Shown one piece after another: positions 17,445 through 25,423 of a stretch of DNA of 43,887 nucleotides. The translations under genes and the position numbers were made by a program. Positions within the stretch are counted from its first letter, which is position 1; each line of letters starts with the position of its first letter. Source of the DNA: Thermoleophilia bacterium (GTDB lineage: Bacteria > Actinomycetota > Thermoleophilia > Gaiellales > Gaiellaceae); contig JAICPI010000019.1 of NCBI GenBank assembly GCA_025929895.1, forward strand, positions 1 to 43,887, read 5' to 3'. The notes under the pieces were generated by a model. That model did not search any database. It was not told the origin of the DNA and worked only from the letters and a program-made list of their open reading frames with translations.

Positions 17445-20159
17445 TTGGAGACCCGCGAGCTTCCCGACGGCACCGTCACGCTCCTGTTCACCGACATCGA
17501 GGGCTCCACGCGCATGCTCCAGGAGCTCGGCCGCGAGGCCTACGTGCGTGCGCTGACCGAGCATCGGCGGCTGCTGCGCGACGCGTTGACCGCTCATGGC
17601 GGCGTCGAGGTGGAGATGCAGGGGGACAGCTTCTTCTTCGCGTTCTCCTTCGCACGCGACGCAGTGGCGGCTGCCGCCGCCGGCCAGCGGGCGCTCGCGC
17701 AGCACCGTTGGGACTCGGAGCCGATCCACGTGCGGATCGGGCTGCACACGGGCGAGCCGATGCAGGCGGATGGGCTGTACGCGGGCCTCGACGTCCACCG
17801 TGCGGCGCGTGTGATGAGCGCCGGCCACGGGGGACAGGTCTTGCTCTCGGAGCGGACGGCCGACCTCGTCGAGGGGGAGCTGCCCGATGGGGTGTCGCTT
17901 CGTGACCTGGGCCAGCACCGGCTCAAGGACCTTTCCCGTCCTCAACGTCTGTACGACCTCGAGATCGAGGGGCTTCCGACGAGCTTCCCCCCTCCGAAGA
18001 CCCTCGAGAGGCGGTCGACGAACCTGCCTGTCGTCCGGACGCCGCTGGTGGGACGGGTGACGGAGAGCATCGAGCTAGGTGAGCTCGTGCGGCGTCCCGG
18101 CGTCCGGCTCGTCACCGTCACCGGCCCGGGAGGTACCGGCAAGACCCGGCTTGCCCTGCACGTCGCAGCAGAAGTGATCGAGGACTTCGAGGACGGTGTC
18201 TTCTACGTTCCTCTCGCACCGGTCCGGGACCCGGCGCTCGTGCTTCCGACCCTGGCCCAGACACTGGGCGTGCGGGAGCACGGCGGCGAGCCCCTTTCGG
18301 TGACGCTGACCGAGTTTCTGCGCAGCCGAGAGCTGCTGCTGCTGCTCGACAACCTCGAGCATCTCCTCGACGCGGCGACCGACATCGCAAGCCTGCTGTC
18401 CGTGTCCGAACGGTCGAAGGTCTTGGTCACGAGCCGAGCGCGCCTGAACCTCTCGGGCGAGCACGAGTATCCCGTGGCCGCGCTCGCGGAATCCGACGCG
18501 ATCCGGCTCCTCGTCGAGCGGGCTCGAGCGGTCAAGCCCGAATTCCGGTCGACGGGCGAGAACGCCGCCGCCCTGCTCGAGATCTGCCGGCGGCTCGACG
18601 GGCTCCCGCTCGCGATCGAGCTCGCGGCGGCGCGGCTCAAGCTGCTCTCCCCTGAGGCGCTGTCGCGACGACTGGACCAGCGTCTCGCGCTTCTGACCGG
18701 CGGCGCGCGCGACGCGGACGAGCGACAGCAGACCCTCCGGGCCGCGATCGAGTGGAGCTACGACCTCCTGGCGGACGAGGAGCGGCGCCTCTTCACGTCG
18801 CTTTCGGTGTTCGCCGGAGGCGGCAGGCTCGACGCCGTCGAGGCGGTCTGCGGAGAGCCCGGTCAGGAGGCGTCGGTACTCGACGGAGTGGCGTCGCTCA
18901 TCGGGAAGAGCCTCCTGCGCGAGCGCGAAGACGAGGACGGCGAGCCACGGCTGTGGATGCTCGAGACCCTTCGGGAGTTCGCTCTCGAGCGCCTCGCCGA
19001 ACACGCCGTCGAAGAAGACACGCGCCGCCGCCACGCGCTGCACTTCCTCGCTCTCGCCGAGGAGGCCGAGCCGGAGCTCACGCGGAGGGATCAGCTCCTC
19101 TGGTACGACCGGCTCGATCGCGAGCACGACAACGTCCGAGCGGCGCTCGAGTTCGCGCTCGAGTGCGAGCCCGAGGTCGCCCTGCGACTGGTCGGGTCGC
19201 TCTGGCTGTTCTGGGAGGTCAGGGACCACGCGGCGGAAGGCCTTCGCTGGGCAAGCCGTGCACTCGCGCACCCCGTCGCCTCACAGCGGTCGCGAGCTCG
19301 CGCGCTCGCGAGCGCGGGCTGGCTGGCGTGGTTGGTGGGGGACGCACGCGCATCGGAGCGGCTGATTGGAGAAGCCATCGATCTGTACGAGGAGAGCGGC
19401 GACACGGCTCGTGCGACGTTCGCTCTCGTCGATCGAGGCTGGGCGCGCTTCGAGCTGGGGGACCGCGACGGCGCGAGGGACGATGCTCGAGTAGGACTCG
19501 CGCGGGCGCGCGAGGCGAATGAGCGCTGGACCGAGGCGTTCGGGCTTCAGTTGTTGTCGGCTCTCGCGGACGACGGCGCCGAGGCCGAGGCCGCGCTCGT
19601 CGAGGCGGAGGTGATCTTCCGGGAGGTCGGTGACGAGAACTTCGCCCACGTCTGCCGCCAGAATCGTGGTTGGCTCGCACTGGCGGACGGCCGCTACGAA
19701 GAGGCCATTCAGACTTCACGCGAGAGCGCAGGAGCGAGGAATCCCGGGCCGTACCTGCACGCGAGCACGCTCAACAACGCGGCGCAAGCCGAGCTGCTAC
19801 GCGGCCGGCCGGGCGAGGCGGCGTCATACCTGGGCGAATCGCTTGCCGTCCTCAAGCGCTCGCCGGCGAGGCGCCTTGCCTCCGAAGCCCTTCGAGCAAG
19901 TGCCGCGATCGCGGCCGGCGACGGCGCGGCGGATCGCAGCGGGCGACTGTTGGGAGCAGCTCGCGCGCTGTTGGAGAGCGGCGGCTTCGCGGCGTCGGTC
20001 GTCGAGGAACGTATCGAGGCCGAGCTGATCGCACCCGTCCGCGAGGCGTTCCCCGAGGACTTCGCGCGGGGGCTCGAGCAAGGCTCGGCGATGCAGCCGT
20101 CCGAGGCGATCGACTACGCGCTGGCCTCGATGGCGGTGAACGTCGGTGCCCACCCTTGA
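17445..20159 (+). CDS. Class III cyclase-domain / NTPase / helical-repeat regulator (paralog 2)
   Basis: 904 residues with the same domain order as the protein at 12468-15026. Cyclase-like domain ([44 protein letters not shown]), NTPase (Walker A TGPGGTGKTR, about 226-235; Walker [46 protein letters not shown]), then TPR-like helices to the C-terminus. It shares the His in place of the catalytic Asn and the Asp in place of the base-recognising Lys. The TTG start gives ETRELPDGTVTLLF, aligned with the paralog. The two paralogs bracket the methyltransferase/exporter pair, which suggests local duplication and a role in regulating it. Confidence 0.85.
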   Translation: METRELPDGTVTLLFTDIEGSTRMLQELGREAYVRALTEHRRLLRDALTAHGGVEVEMQGDSFFFAFSFARDAVAAAAAGQRALAQHRWDSEPIHVRIGLHTGEPMQADGLYAGLDVHRAARVMSAGHGGQVLLSERTADLVEGELPDGVSLRDLGQHRLKDLSRPQRLYDLEIEGLPTSFPPPKTLERRSTNLPVVRTPLVGRVTESIELGELVRRPGVRLVTVTGPGGTGKTRLALHVAAEVIEDFEDGVFYVPLAPVRDPALVLPTLAQTLGVREHGGEPLSVTLTEFLRSRELLLLLDNLEHLLDAATDIASLLSVSERSKVLVTSRARLNLSGEHEYPVAALAESDAIRLLVERARAVKPEFRSTGENAAALLEICRRLDGLPLAIELAAARLKLLSPEALSRRLDQRLALLTGGARDADERQQTLRAAIEWSYDLLADEERRLFTSLSVFAGGGRLDAVEAVCGEPGQEASVLDGVASLIGKSLLREREDEDGEPRLWMLETLREFALERLAEHAVEEDTRRRHALHFLALAEEAEPELTRRDQLLWYDRLDREHDNVRAALEFALECEPEVALRLVGSLWLFWEVRDHAAEGLRWASRALAHPVASQRSRARALASAGWLAWLVGDARASERLIGEAIDLYEESGDTARATFALVDRGWARFELGDRDGARDDARVGLARAREANERWTEAFGLQLLSALADDGAEAEAALVEAEVIFREVGDENFAHVCRQNRGWLALADGRYEEAIQTSRESAGARNPGPYLHASTLNNAAQAELLRGRPGEAASYLGESLAVLKRSPARRLASEALRASAAIAAGDGAADRSGRLLGAARALLESGGFAASVVEERIEAELIAPVREAFPEDFARGLEQGSAMQPSEAIDYALASMAVNVGAHP

Positions 20160-20180
20160 CGACGTCGTCGTCGGTCTTCG

Positions 20181-20223
20181 GCCGGTGCGCGCTGAGCAGC
20201 GGGGCCGCTCGGCCTCGACCGGC
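20181..20223. terminator. Possible bidirectional hairpin between convergent genes
   Basis: In the 99-bp gap between the stops at 20159 and 20259, GCCGGT (20181-20186) can pair with ACCGGC (20218-20223), and AGCGG (20198-20202) with CCGCT (20205-20209) inside it. No U-run follows on either strand, so terminator function is only suggested by position. The rest of the gap shows nothing else. Confidence 0.3.
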
Positions 20224-20258
20224 ACGCAGTTCGGAGGATTGCCGGCGAAGCTGCGGGA

Positions 20259-20921
20259 CTAGCCGTCGCGGAGCCGCTCGAGCCCGTCGAGGATCAGGTC
20301 GAGCCCGAGCTCGAAGCCGCTCTCGCCGTCGTGCGGCTCGAGGTGCTCGCGGATGTGCCGGTCGAGGTCGGGATAGTCGTCGGACGGGAAGTCGCGGAGG
20401 AAGCGCTCGGCCATGCCCGCGAGCTCCTCCCCCTCGTAGGGGAAGCTGAGTCGCTGCACGGTCGCCCCGACGACGTAGGCCTCGAGGAAGTGGAACGCGT
20501 GGTAGACGAGGTCCTTCGAGAAGCCGGCCTCGCGCAGGGTCCTGAGCGTCCAGTCGGCCCTCCGCAGCTGGGCCGGGCCGCCGCCCCGGCGTGCGGTGCG
20601 CAGGCTCGACGCCCAGCGATGGCGGAGCAGGACGTCGCACTCGGAGATCGCACTCGTCCGCAGCGCGGTCTTCCAGTCGACGTCGTCGGGGGGGAGGTCG
20701 ATCTCGCGCACGACCGCGTCGACGATCCCGTCGAGGATCTCGTCCTTGTTGGCGACGTGGTTGTAGAGCGACATCGCCTCGACGCCGAGCTCCTTCGCCA
20801 GCCGGCGCATGCTGAGCGCCTCGATCCCGTGCTCGTCGGCCAGCGCGACCGCTGCGCGCAGAACCCGTTCCTTGCTCAGAGGAGTCCGGGGCGCGGCCTT
20901 CGCGTCTGTGCGCCTCGCCAT
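20259..20921 (-). CDS. TetR-family transcriptional regulator (TetR_C-type)
   Basis: 220 residues. N-terminal helix-turn-helix (about 15-62) reads LSKERVLRAAVALADEHG, then SMRRLAKELGVEAMSLYNHV, the TetR DNA-recognition signature. The C-terminal ligand domain belongs to the actinobacterial TetR/AcrR C group (FHFLEAYVVGA, FELGLDLILDGL). The ATG at 20921 follows the quinone oxidoreductase stop by 29 bases, so the two form an operon. The repeat operator upstream of that operon (21925-21951) is the obvious autoregulatory site. Confidence 0.88.
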   Translation of the reverse strand: MARRTDAKAAPRTPLSKERVLRAAVALADEHGIEALSMRRLAKELGVEAMSLYNHVANKDEILDGIVDAVVREIDLPPDDVDWKTALRTSAISECDVLLRHRWASSLRTARRGGGPAQLRRADWTLRTLREAGFSKDLVYHAFHFLEAYVVGATVQRLSFPYEGEELAGMAERFLRDFPSDDYPDLDRHIREHLEPHDGESGFELGLDLILDGLERLRDG

Positions 20922-20950
20922 CGCATCACCGTACCGCCGGGGTCGGCGGC

Positions 20951-21916
20951 TCAGACCGTGAGCACGACCTTCCCCCGCGCGTGCCCTTCGCCGAGGTAGC
21001 GAAGCGCGTCCGCGACGCGGCTCAACTCGAACCGGCGGTCGATGACCGGCCTCACCTTGCCGGCGGCGAGCAGCTCCTGGAGGACGAGCAGGTCGTCCTT
21101 CTCGATCTTCGCGACGAAGAACGCGACCGTCTGGCTCCGACCGACCGAGGCGAGGCGCTTGCGGATCAGGTGCCGGATCGGGCCGAGCCCGCGGGCGGAC
21201 ATCTTCGCTCCGACGACCACGAGCGTCGCGTCGTGCGTCAGCGCGCGTCGGCAATGCGAGAACGGCCGGCTCCCGGCGATGTCGATCATCAGCTCGTGCC
21301 GCACGCCGCAGTGCGTGAAGTCGCTCTGCGAGTAGTCGATCACGCGGTCGGCGCCGAGGGAGCGGGCGAGCTCCACGTTCGGCGTGCTGCACACCGCGGT
21401 CACGTCCGCTTCGAGCGCCTTCGCGATCTGCACCGCGAACGTCCCGACGCCGCCGGATGCGCCGTTGATCAGCACCTTCTGTCCCGGCTGGAAGTTCCCG
21501 TGGTCGCGCAGCGCCTGGAGCGCGGTGAGCGCGGCGATCGGCACCGCAGCGGCCTCCTCGAACGACAGGTTGGCCGGCTTTCGGACGAGCCGGGCCTCGC
21601 GCGCGGGGGCCAACTCGGCCCAGGCAGCGCCCGAGGTGCCGAACACCTCGTCGCCCGGCTCGAACTCGCGCACGTCGCTTCCGACAGCTTCGATCCGACC
21701 GGACAGGTCGCCGCCGATGAGCGCACGCTTCGGCTTGCGCAGCCCCTCGGCGACCCGGGCGAAGATCGGGCCCATCACCCGGTACCACTCCGCGGGGTTG
21801 ACGGAGGACGCATGCACGCGCACGAGCACTTGATCGGGCGCGATCGCCGGCGTGTCGAGGTCGCGGACCTCGAGGTAGTCGGGCGAGCCGTAGCGGGTCT
21901 GGACGATGGCCTTCAT
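20951..21916 (-). CDS. Zinc-independent MDR-family NADPH:quinone oxidoreductase / alcohol dehydrogenase-like protein
   Basis: 321 residues. GroES-like N-terminal domain (VRVHASSVNPAEWY; GGDLSGRIEAVGSDV; GDEVFGTSG) and Rossmann domain with INGASGGVGTFAVQIAKAL, the NADPH-binding motif. The catalytic and structural zinc Cys ligands of alcohol dehydrogenases are absent, pointing to the quinone oxidoreductase branch. The end is typical (RVADALRYLGEGHARGKVVLTV). The ATG at 21916 lies 12 bases after a -10 element, so the leader is only about five bases. First gene of a two-gene unit with the TetR regulator. Confidence 0.9.
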   Translation of the reverse strand: MKAIVQTRYGSPDYLEVRDLDTPAIAPDQVLVRVHASSVNPAEWYRVMGPIFARVAEGLRKPKRALIGGDLSGRIEAVGSDVREFEPGDEVFGTSGAAWAELAPAREARLVRKPANLSFEEAAAVPIAALTALQALRDHGNFQPGQKVLINGASGGVGTFAVQIAKALEADVTAVCSTPNVELARSLGADRVIDYSQSDFTHCGVRHELMIDIAGSRPFSHCRRALTHDATLVVVGAKMSARGLGPIRHLIRKRLASVGRSQTVAFFVAKIEKDDLLVLQELLAAGKVRPVIDRRFELSRVADALRYLGEGHARGKVVLTV

Positions 21917-21924
21917 GCTCTGGA

Positions 21925-21957
21925 GTACAGTGTAAGTGTACAGCGTAAGTGAGTCAA
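21925..21957 (-). promoter_or_regulatory. Promoter of the oxidoreductase-tetR operon with a tandem-repeat operator inside it
   Basis: On the minus strand TTGACT (21957-21952), a 17-base spacer and TACACT (21934-21929) form a good promoter. The spacer and -10 are filled by two adjoining 13-base copies, read on the plus strand as TACAGTGTAAGTG (21926-21938) and TACAGCGTAAGTG (21939-21951), differing at one base. A dyad, GTACA at 21925-21929 with TGTAC at 21937-21941, is embedded. TetR-family operators commonly have this look. Repressor binding would block RNA polymerase, and could also affect the divergent hydrolase gene. Confidence 0.7.
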
Positions 21958-21986
21958 GCCGAATTCCGGCGTGGGAGGCTGTCGGC

Positions 21987-23213
21987 GTGTCGAGGAGCGT
22001 TCCGCAGCCGCTCGCCGCCGGGACCGCCGCGTTCGCGTGGCCGCGGGCGCGGAGGGAGGAGTTCGACCAGCTCGCCTGGCGCGGGCTCGTCTACTCGTGC
22101 GAGCCCGGCTACCGGCCGCTCTTCCTCGATCTCCACGTTCCGAGGAGCACGCCGGCGCCGCTCGTGGTCTGGCTCCACGGCGGCGGGTGGACCCAGGGCT
22201 CGCGCGTACGGATCTCTCCCAACGTCGACCGCCACTGGCTGCTCGGGCGGATGCTGCTCGCCGGTCTCGCCGTCGCGCTCGTCGACTACCGGCTCGCGAG
22301 CGAGGCGCCGTTCCCGGCGGCAGTGGACGACGTCCGCGCCGCCGTGCGCTGGCTGCGCGCGCACGCGGAGGACTTCGGGCTCGACGCTTCGCGCGTCGCC
22401 GTGTTCGGACAATCTGCGGGAGCGCACCTCGCGTGCCTGGCGACGTCGCTCGACGACGCGCTCGAAGTCCGGGCGATCGTCGACTGGTTCGGCCCGACGG
22501 ACCTCGCCGCGCTCGGCGGGCTGGGCGAGGACGCGATCCGGGGCAGCGACTGGGACGCGCCGCAGGCGTCGCCGCTCGCGCACGTCCGCGCCGGCCTGCC
22601 GCCCCTCTTCGTCGCGCACGGCCGGGACGATCTGCTCGTGCCGGTTGCGCAGAGCCGCACGTACGTCGAGGCGCTGCGGACGGCCGGCGTCGAGGTCGAG
22701 TACCTCGAGACCGACGGCGACCACGTGTTCGAGGGCGCACCGGTGCTGGGGGAGGTGGTGGAGCGGACGCTCGACTTCCTGCGCCGCCACCTCGACGTCG
22801 ATGCGCCCACGACGGTTCCACCCGATCCGGGCGCGACCGACGCCGCGCTCGTCCTGCAGAGGGCGGTCCCAACGGATGTCGTGCTCGAGCGCGTCGAGGG
22901 CCTCGCCGCCGACTGCGCGCTTCGCTGCCGCCATCCGGGAACCGCCGTCGAGGTGCTGTTCCTCATCGCTCCACGGCGCTCGCCGGTGCAGGTCGACGGA
23001 CTGCCGGCGATCGTCGGCGTCGGCGCGCTCGACCCCCGCCTCGACGAGACCTTGTCGTACGTCTACGCCCTGCGCGAGGCGGACGTGCCGGTCACGCTGC
23101 GTGTCTTCCCGACGCTCGGCGAAGGGTTCTTCGGCTCGCACGGCTCGCGGGCGGCCGAGCGCGCGTCGGAGCAGCTCTGCCGTGACCTGAACGAGCTGAT
23201 CTGGGATGCCTGA
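21987..23213 (+). CDS. Alpha/beta hydrolase (esterase/BD-FAE-like) with an extra C-terminal domain
   Basis: 408 residues from the GTG at 21987. I preferred this start because GGGAGG (21973-21978) lies eight bases upstream; an in-frame ATG at 21936 would lie inside the operator. Oxyanion motif HGGG (64-67), nucleophile Ser143 in GQSAG, acid around D215 (HGRDDLLVP), His246 (GDHVFEG): a complete catalytic triad of the HSL/BD-FAE group. Residues about 290-408 form a second region resembling the C-terminal half of the same fold (VYALREADVPVTLRVFPTLGEGFF) without its own nucleophile, perhaps a partial duplication. It overlaps the next gene by eight bases. Substrate unknown. Confidence 0.85.
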   Translation: MSRSVPQPLAAGTAAFAWPRARREEFDQLAWRGLVYSCEPGYRPLFLDLHVPRSTPAPLVVWLHGGGWTQGSRVRISPNVDRHWLLGRMLLAGLAVALVDYRLASEAPFPAAVDDVRAAVRWLRAHAEDFGLDASRVAVFGQSAGAHLACLATSLDDALEVRAIVDWFGPTDLAALGGLGEDAIRGSDWDAPQASPLAHVRAGLPPLFVAHGRDDLLVPVAQSRTYVEALRTAGVEVEYLETDGDHVFEGAPVLGEVVERTLDFLRRHLDVDAPTTVPPDPGATDAALVLQRAVPTDVVLERVEGLAADCALRCRHPGTAVEVLFLIAPRRSPVQVDGLPAIVGVGALDPRLDETLSYVYALREADVPVTLRVFPTLGEGFFGSHGSRAAERASEQLCRDLNELIWDA

Positions 23214-24447
23214 GCGCTTCGGGATCGTCGACGTCCACGTCGAGGGCTTCCGCAGCGCGCGGGAGGCTTCCTTCTCGCCCGCACCGATCTGCGCGCTCGT
23301 GGGCGAGGCGGACGCGGGGAAGTCGAACCTCCTGGCCGCCATGCGGGCCGCGCTCGACCCCGCCTCGGCGCCGCTGGCTCCGGGTGACGCCGTCGAGGGC
23401 GGTGACGGCACGATCTCGATCCGCGTCCGGCTCGCGGACGGGACCGACGCGACCTTGACCGGGACGGCCGCCGACCACGCGACCGAGCGCTCGCCGACGT
23501 GCTCGCCCGTGCTCTTCCTGCCGGCGGTCGCGAGGTCGAGCACCGTCGTGGCCGCGGCCGACGCCCACACCGCCGACGCGGGCCGCGCGCTCCAGCTCTT
23601 CCAGGATGCGCTCGCGCGCGCGGCGACGTCCTCCGCGGCACCGGCGCGCGCCGCGGTCGAGGCGCTCGAGGAGATCGTCGCGGCCGAGCTCGACGGGCTC
23701 GTGCTGCTCGTCGAGGAGCCGGAGCTCTACCTGCGGCCGCAGGCGCAGCGCTACCTCTACCGGCTCTTCCACGCGTTCGCCGAGGCCGGCAACCAGGTCG
23801 TCTACTCCACGCACTCGCCCGCGTTCCTGAACATCGCGCGGCTGGAGGAGATCGTCTTCGTCGAGCGGCTGCCGGAGGCCGGGACGCGCACGGCGCAGCC
23901 CGCCCCGCTCACCCCCGACGAGGACTTCCGCGTCGTGACCGAGTTCGACGCGGGGCGGAGCGAGGTCTTCCTCGCGCACGCGGCGGTGCTCGTCGAGGGG
24001 CAGACGGAGAAGCTCGTGCTGCCGTTCGTGTTCGCCGCGCTCGGCTACGACGCCGATCGCGAGGCGATCTCGATCGTCGAGTGCGGCGGCAAGCCGAACA
24101 TCCCGCTCTTCGCGCGGATCTGCGACGCCGTCGGCGTGCCCTACGTCGTCGTCCACGACAGCGACGCACGCGACGGCCGGCCGCCGATCGCGGCCGAGCA
24201 GGCGACCAACGCGCTGATCGGCGAGCTCGTCGGCGAGAAGCGCCGCGTCGTGCTCGACCCGGACTTCGAGGCCGTCGCGGGCCTGCGGGGGCACAGCCAC
24301 AAGCCGGAGCGGGCGTGGCGCCGCTTCGCCGAGCTCGGTCGCGCCGAGATCCCCGAGCCGCTCGCGCGCGCGGCCGAGCTCGCGGTCTCGCTCGCACGCG
24401 GGGAGCCCGCTACTCCTCCGGCTCGACCTCGCCCGGGCCGAACGTGA
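23206..24447 (+). CDS. OLD-type ATPase-TOPRIM protein (compact overcoming-lysogenization-defect nuclease family)
   Basis: 413 residues. SMC/RecF-like ATPase with Walker A GEADAGKSN (33-41), Walker B LVLLVEEPELYL (165-176) and the H-loop STHSP (201-205). Then a TOPRIM domain with Glu264 in LVEGQTEK and the metal-binding DSD (318-320). OLD proteins are DNA nucleases or nickases linked to phage defence or repair. This one is short for the family and an ABC signature motif is hard to find between the Walkers, where only about 125 residues remain. No UvrD-like (GajB) or reverse-transcriptase partner is adjacent. The gene overlaps the upstream hydrolase gene and runs 38 bases into the convergent lipoprotein gene. 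Confidence 0.82.
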   Translation: MPERFGIVDVHVEGFRSAREASFSPAPICALVGEADAGKSNLLAAMRAALDPASAPLAPGDAVEGGDGTISIRVRLADGTDATLTGTAADHATERSPTCSPVLFLPAVARSSTVVAAADAHTADAGRALQLFQDALARAATSSAAPARAAVEALEEIVAAELDGLVLLVEEPELYLRPQAQRYLYRLFHAFAEAGNQVVYSTHSPAFLNIARLEEIVFVERLPEAGTRTAQPAPLTPDEDFRVVTEFDAGRSEVFLAHAAVLVEGQTEKLVLPFVFAALGYDADREAISIVECGGKPNIPLFARICDAVGVPYVVVHDSDARDGRPPIAAEQATNALIGELVGEKRRVVLDPDFEAVAGLRGHSHKPERAWRRFAELGRAEIPEPLARAAELAVSLARGEPATPPARPRPGRT

Positions 24448-25348
24448 CCGGCGTGGACCCGCTCTCGTCCGCAGCGACCGAGTAGAGCGCCATCGGCGTG
24501 GCCGTCGCGCTCGCGTTGCCGAACAGATAGCGCTCGACGACGACGCGCCGGCCGTCGGGCGACCAGCTCGGGGAGCCGCAGTCGCCGAGCAGCACGCGCA
24601 GCTGCTTCGACGCGAGGTTCACGACGCAGAGGTCGCCCGAGCACTTGAACGCGATCTCCTTCCCGTCCGGCGACCAGGAGGGCTCGTACGCGGCGCCGTC
24701 GGTCGGGACCGTCACCCGCTCGCCGTCCGCGATGGTCGCGACCACGAGCACGCCGTCGCCGCTGTCGTAGGCGATCCGCTTCCCGTCGGGCGACCACGCC
24801 GGGGTGATCTCCGACGCGGTCAGGATCGACCAGTTCGGGTCGTCGGGGGCGAGCGCGGGCTCGAGCAGCCGCCGCGCCGCTCCGCCGTTCCGGCCGACGA
24901 CGAAGACGACGCTGGAGCCGTCGGCGACCTGCCGGACGAACGCGATCCGCTTCCCGTCGGGGGACCACGACGGCCAGAGGCCCACCTCGCCGCGCGCCGG
25001 AACGCGCGCGACGAGCCGCTCCCGCCCGCCGGCGACGGTCAGGACGCGCAGCCCGTCGGCCGCGTCGAACGCGAGCTCCTTCCCGTCGGGAGACCACTCG
25101 GGCGTCTTCCCCCTCGTTGCGGTCACCCTGCGGATCCCCTTGCCGTCGGTGCCGACGACGAAGATTCCGCCCCCGTCACGGGTGCTCGCGAAGGCGATCA
25201 GCTTCCCGTCGGGCGACCAGTCCGGCCCGGAGTCCGAGGTGGCGAAGTCGACCTTGATCCCGCCCCAGGAGGAGCTGTCCGAGCCGCCGCACGCGGCCAG
25301 CGCGGCGGCCGCGAACACGGCCGCGACGGAGATGACGACCCGGTGCAC
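24410..25348 (-). CDS. TolB-like beta-propeller lipoprotein (WD40-like PD40 repeats)
   Basis: 312 residues. Signal peptide with lipobox LAAC (Cys near residue 20), followed by a Ser/Gly linker, so an exported lipoprotein. Six copies of the PD40 motif WSPDG(K/R) are spaced about 40-45 residues apart, giving a six-bladed propeller; the same repeats are visible at the DNA level as recurring near-identical 18-mers. Such proteins usually act as binding scaffolds on the cell surface. The GTG at 25348 stands six bases after TACCTT, again a leaderless layout. The C-terminus (GPGEVEPEE) overlaps the convergent OLD gene. Its partner is unknown. Confidence 0.85.
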   Translation of the reverse strand: MHRVVISVAAVFAAAALAACGGSDSSSWGGIKVDFATSDSGPDWSPDGKLIAFASTRDGGGIFVVGTDGKGIRRVTATRGKTPEWSPDGKELAFDAADGLRVLTVAGGRERLVARVPARGEVGLWPSWSPDGKRIAFVRQVADGSSVVFVVGRNGGAARRLLEPALAPDDPNWSILTASEITPAWSPDGKRIAYDSGDGVLVVATIADGERVTVPTDGAAYEPSWSPDGKEIAFKCSGDLCVVNLASKQLRVLLGDCGSPSWSPDGRRVVVERYLFGNASATATPMALYSVAADESGSTPVTFGPGEVEPEE

Positions 25349-25354
25349 GGGTCG

Positions 25355-25360
25355 AAGGTA
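25355..25360 (-). promoter_or_regulatory. Candidate -10 element of the beta-propeller lipoprotein gene
   Basis: TACCTT on the minus strand lies six bases upstream of the GTG at 25348, consistent with leaderless transcription. A -35 partner was not identified with confidence. Confidence 0.35.
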
Positions 25361-25381
25361 GACGGAAAGACTGAGGATCGC

Positions 25382-25410
25382 GTGAGTCGCGGGCGCTACC
25401 CGCGACCCAC
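25382..25410 (-). terminator. Strong hairpin just after the purine permease gene
   Basis: GTCGCGGG (25386-25393) pairs perfectly with CCCGCGAC (25399-25406) around a five-base loop. Beyond one A-C mismatch the stem extends by three more pairs (25382-25384 with 25408-25410). It begins 14 bases after the permease stop on the minus strand. There is no U-tract, as is common for high-GC actinobacterial terminators. Confidence 0.55.
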
Positions 25411-25423
25411 GCGAGCCCTCCTC

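Noticed and set aside
23206-24447. Gabija defence system
   Set aside because: The OLD-type protein is present but no UvrD-like GajB helicase is adjacent, and the protein is shorter than GajA.
24500-25250. Possible CRISPR-like or direct DNA repeat array
   Set aside because: The recurring near-identical 18-mers are codons for the six WSPDGK propeller motifs of the lipoprotein, in frame and with variable spacing.
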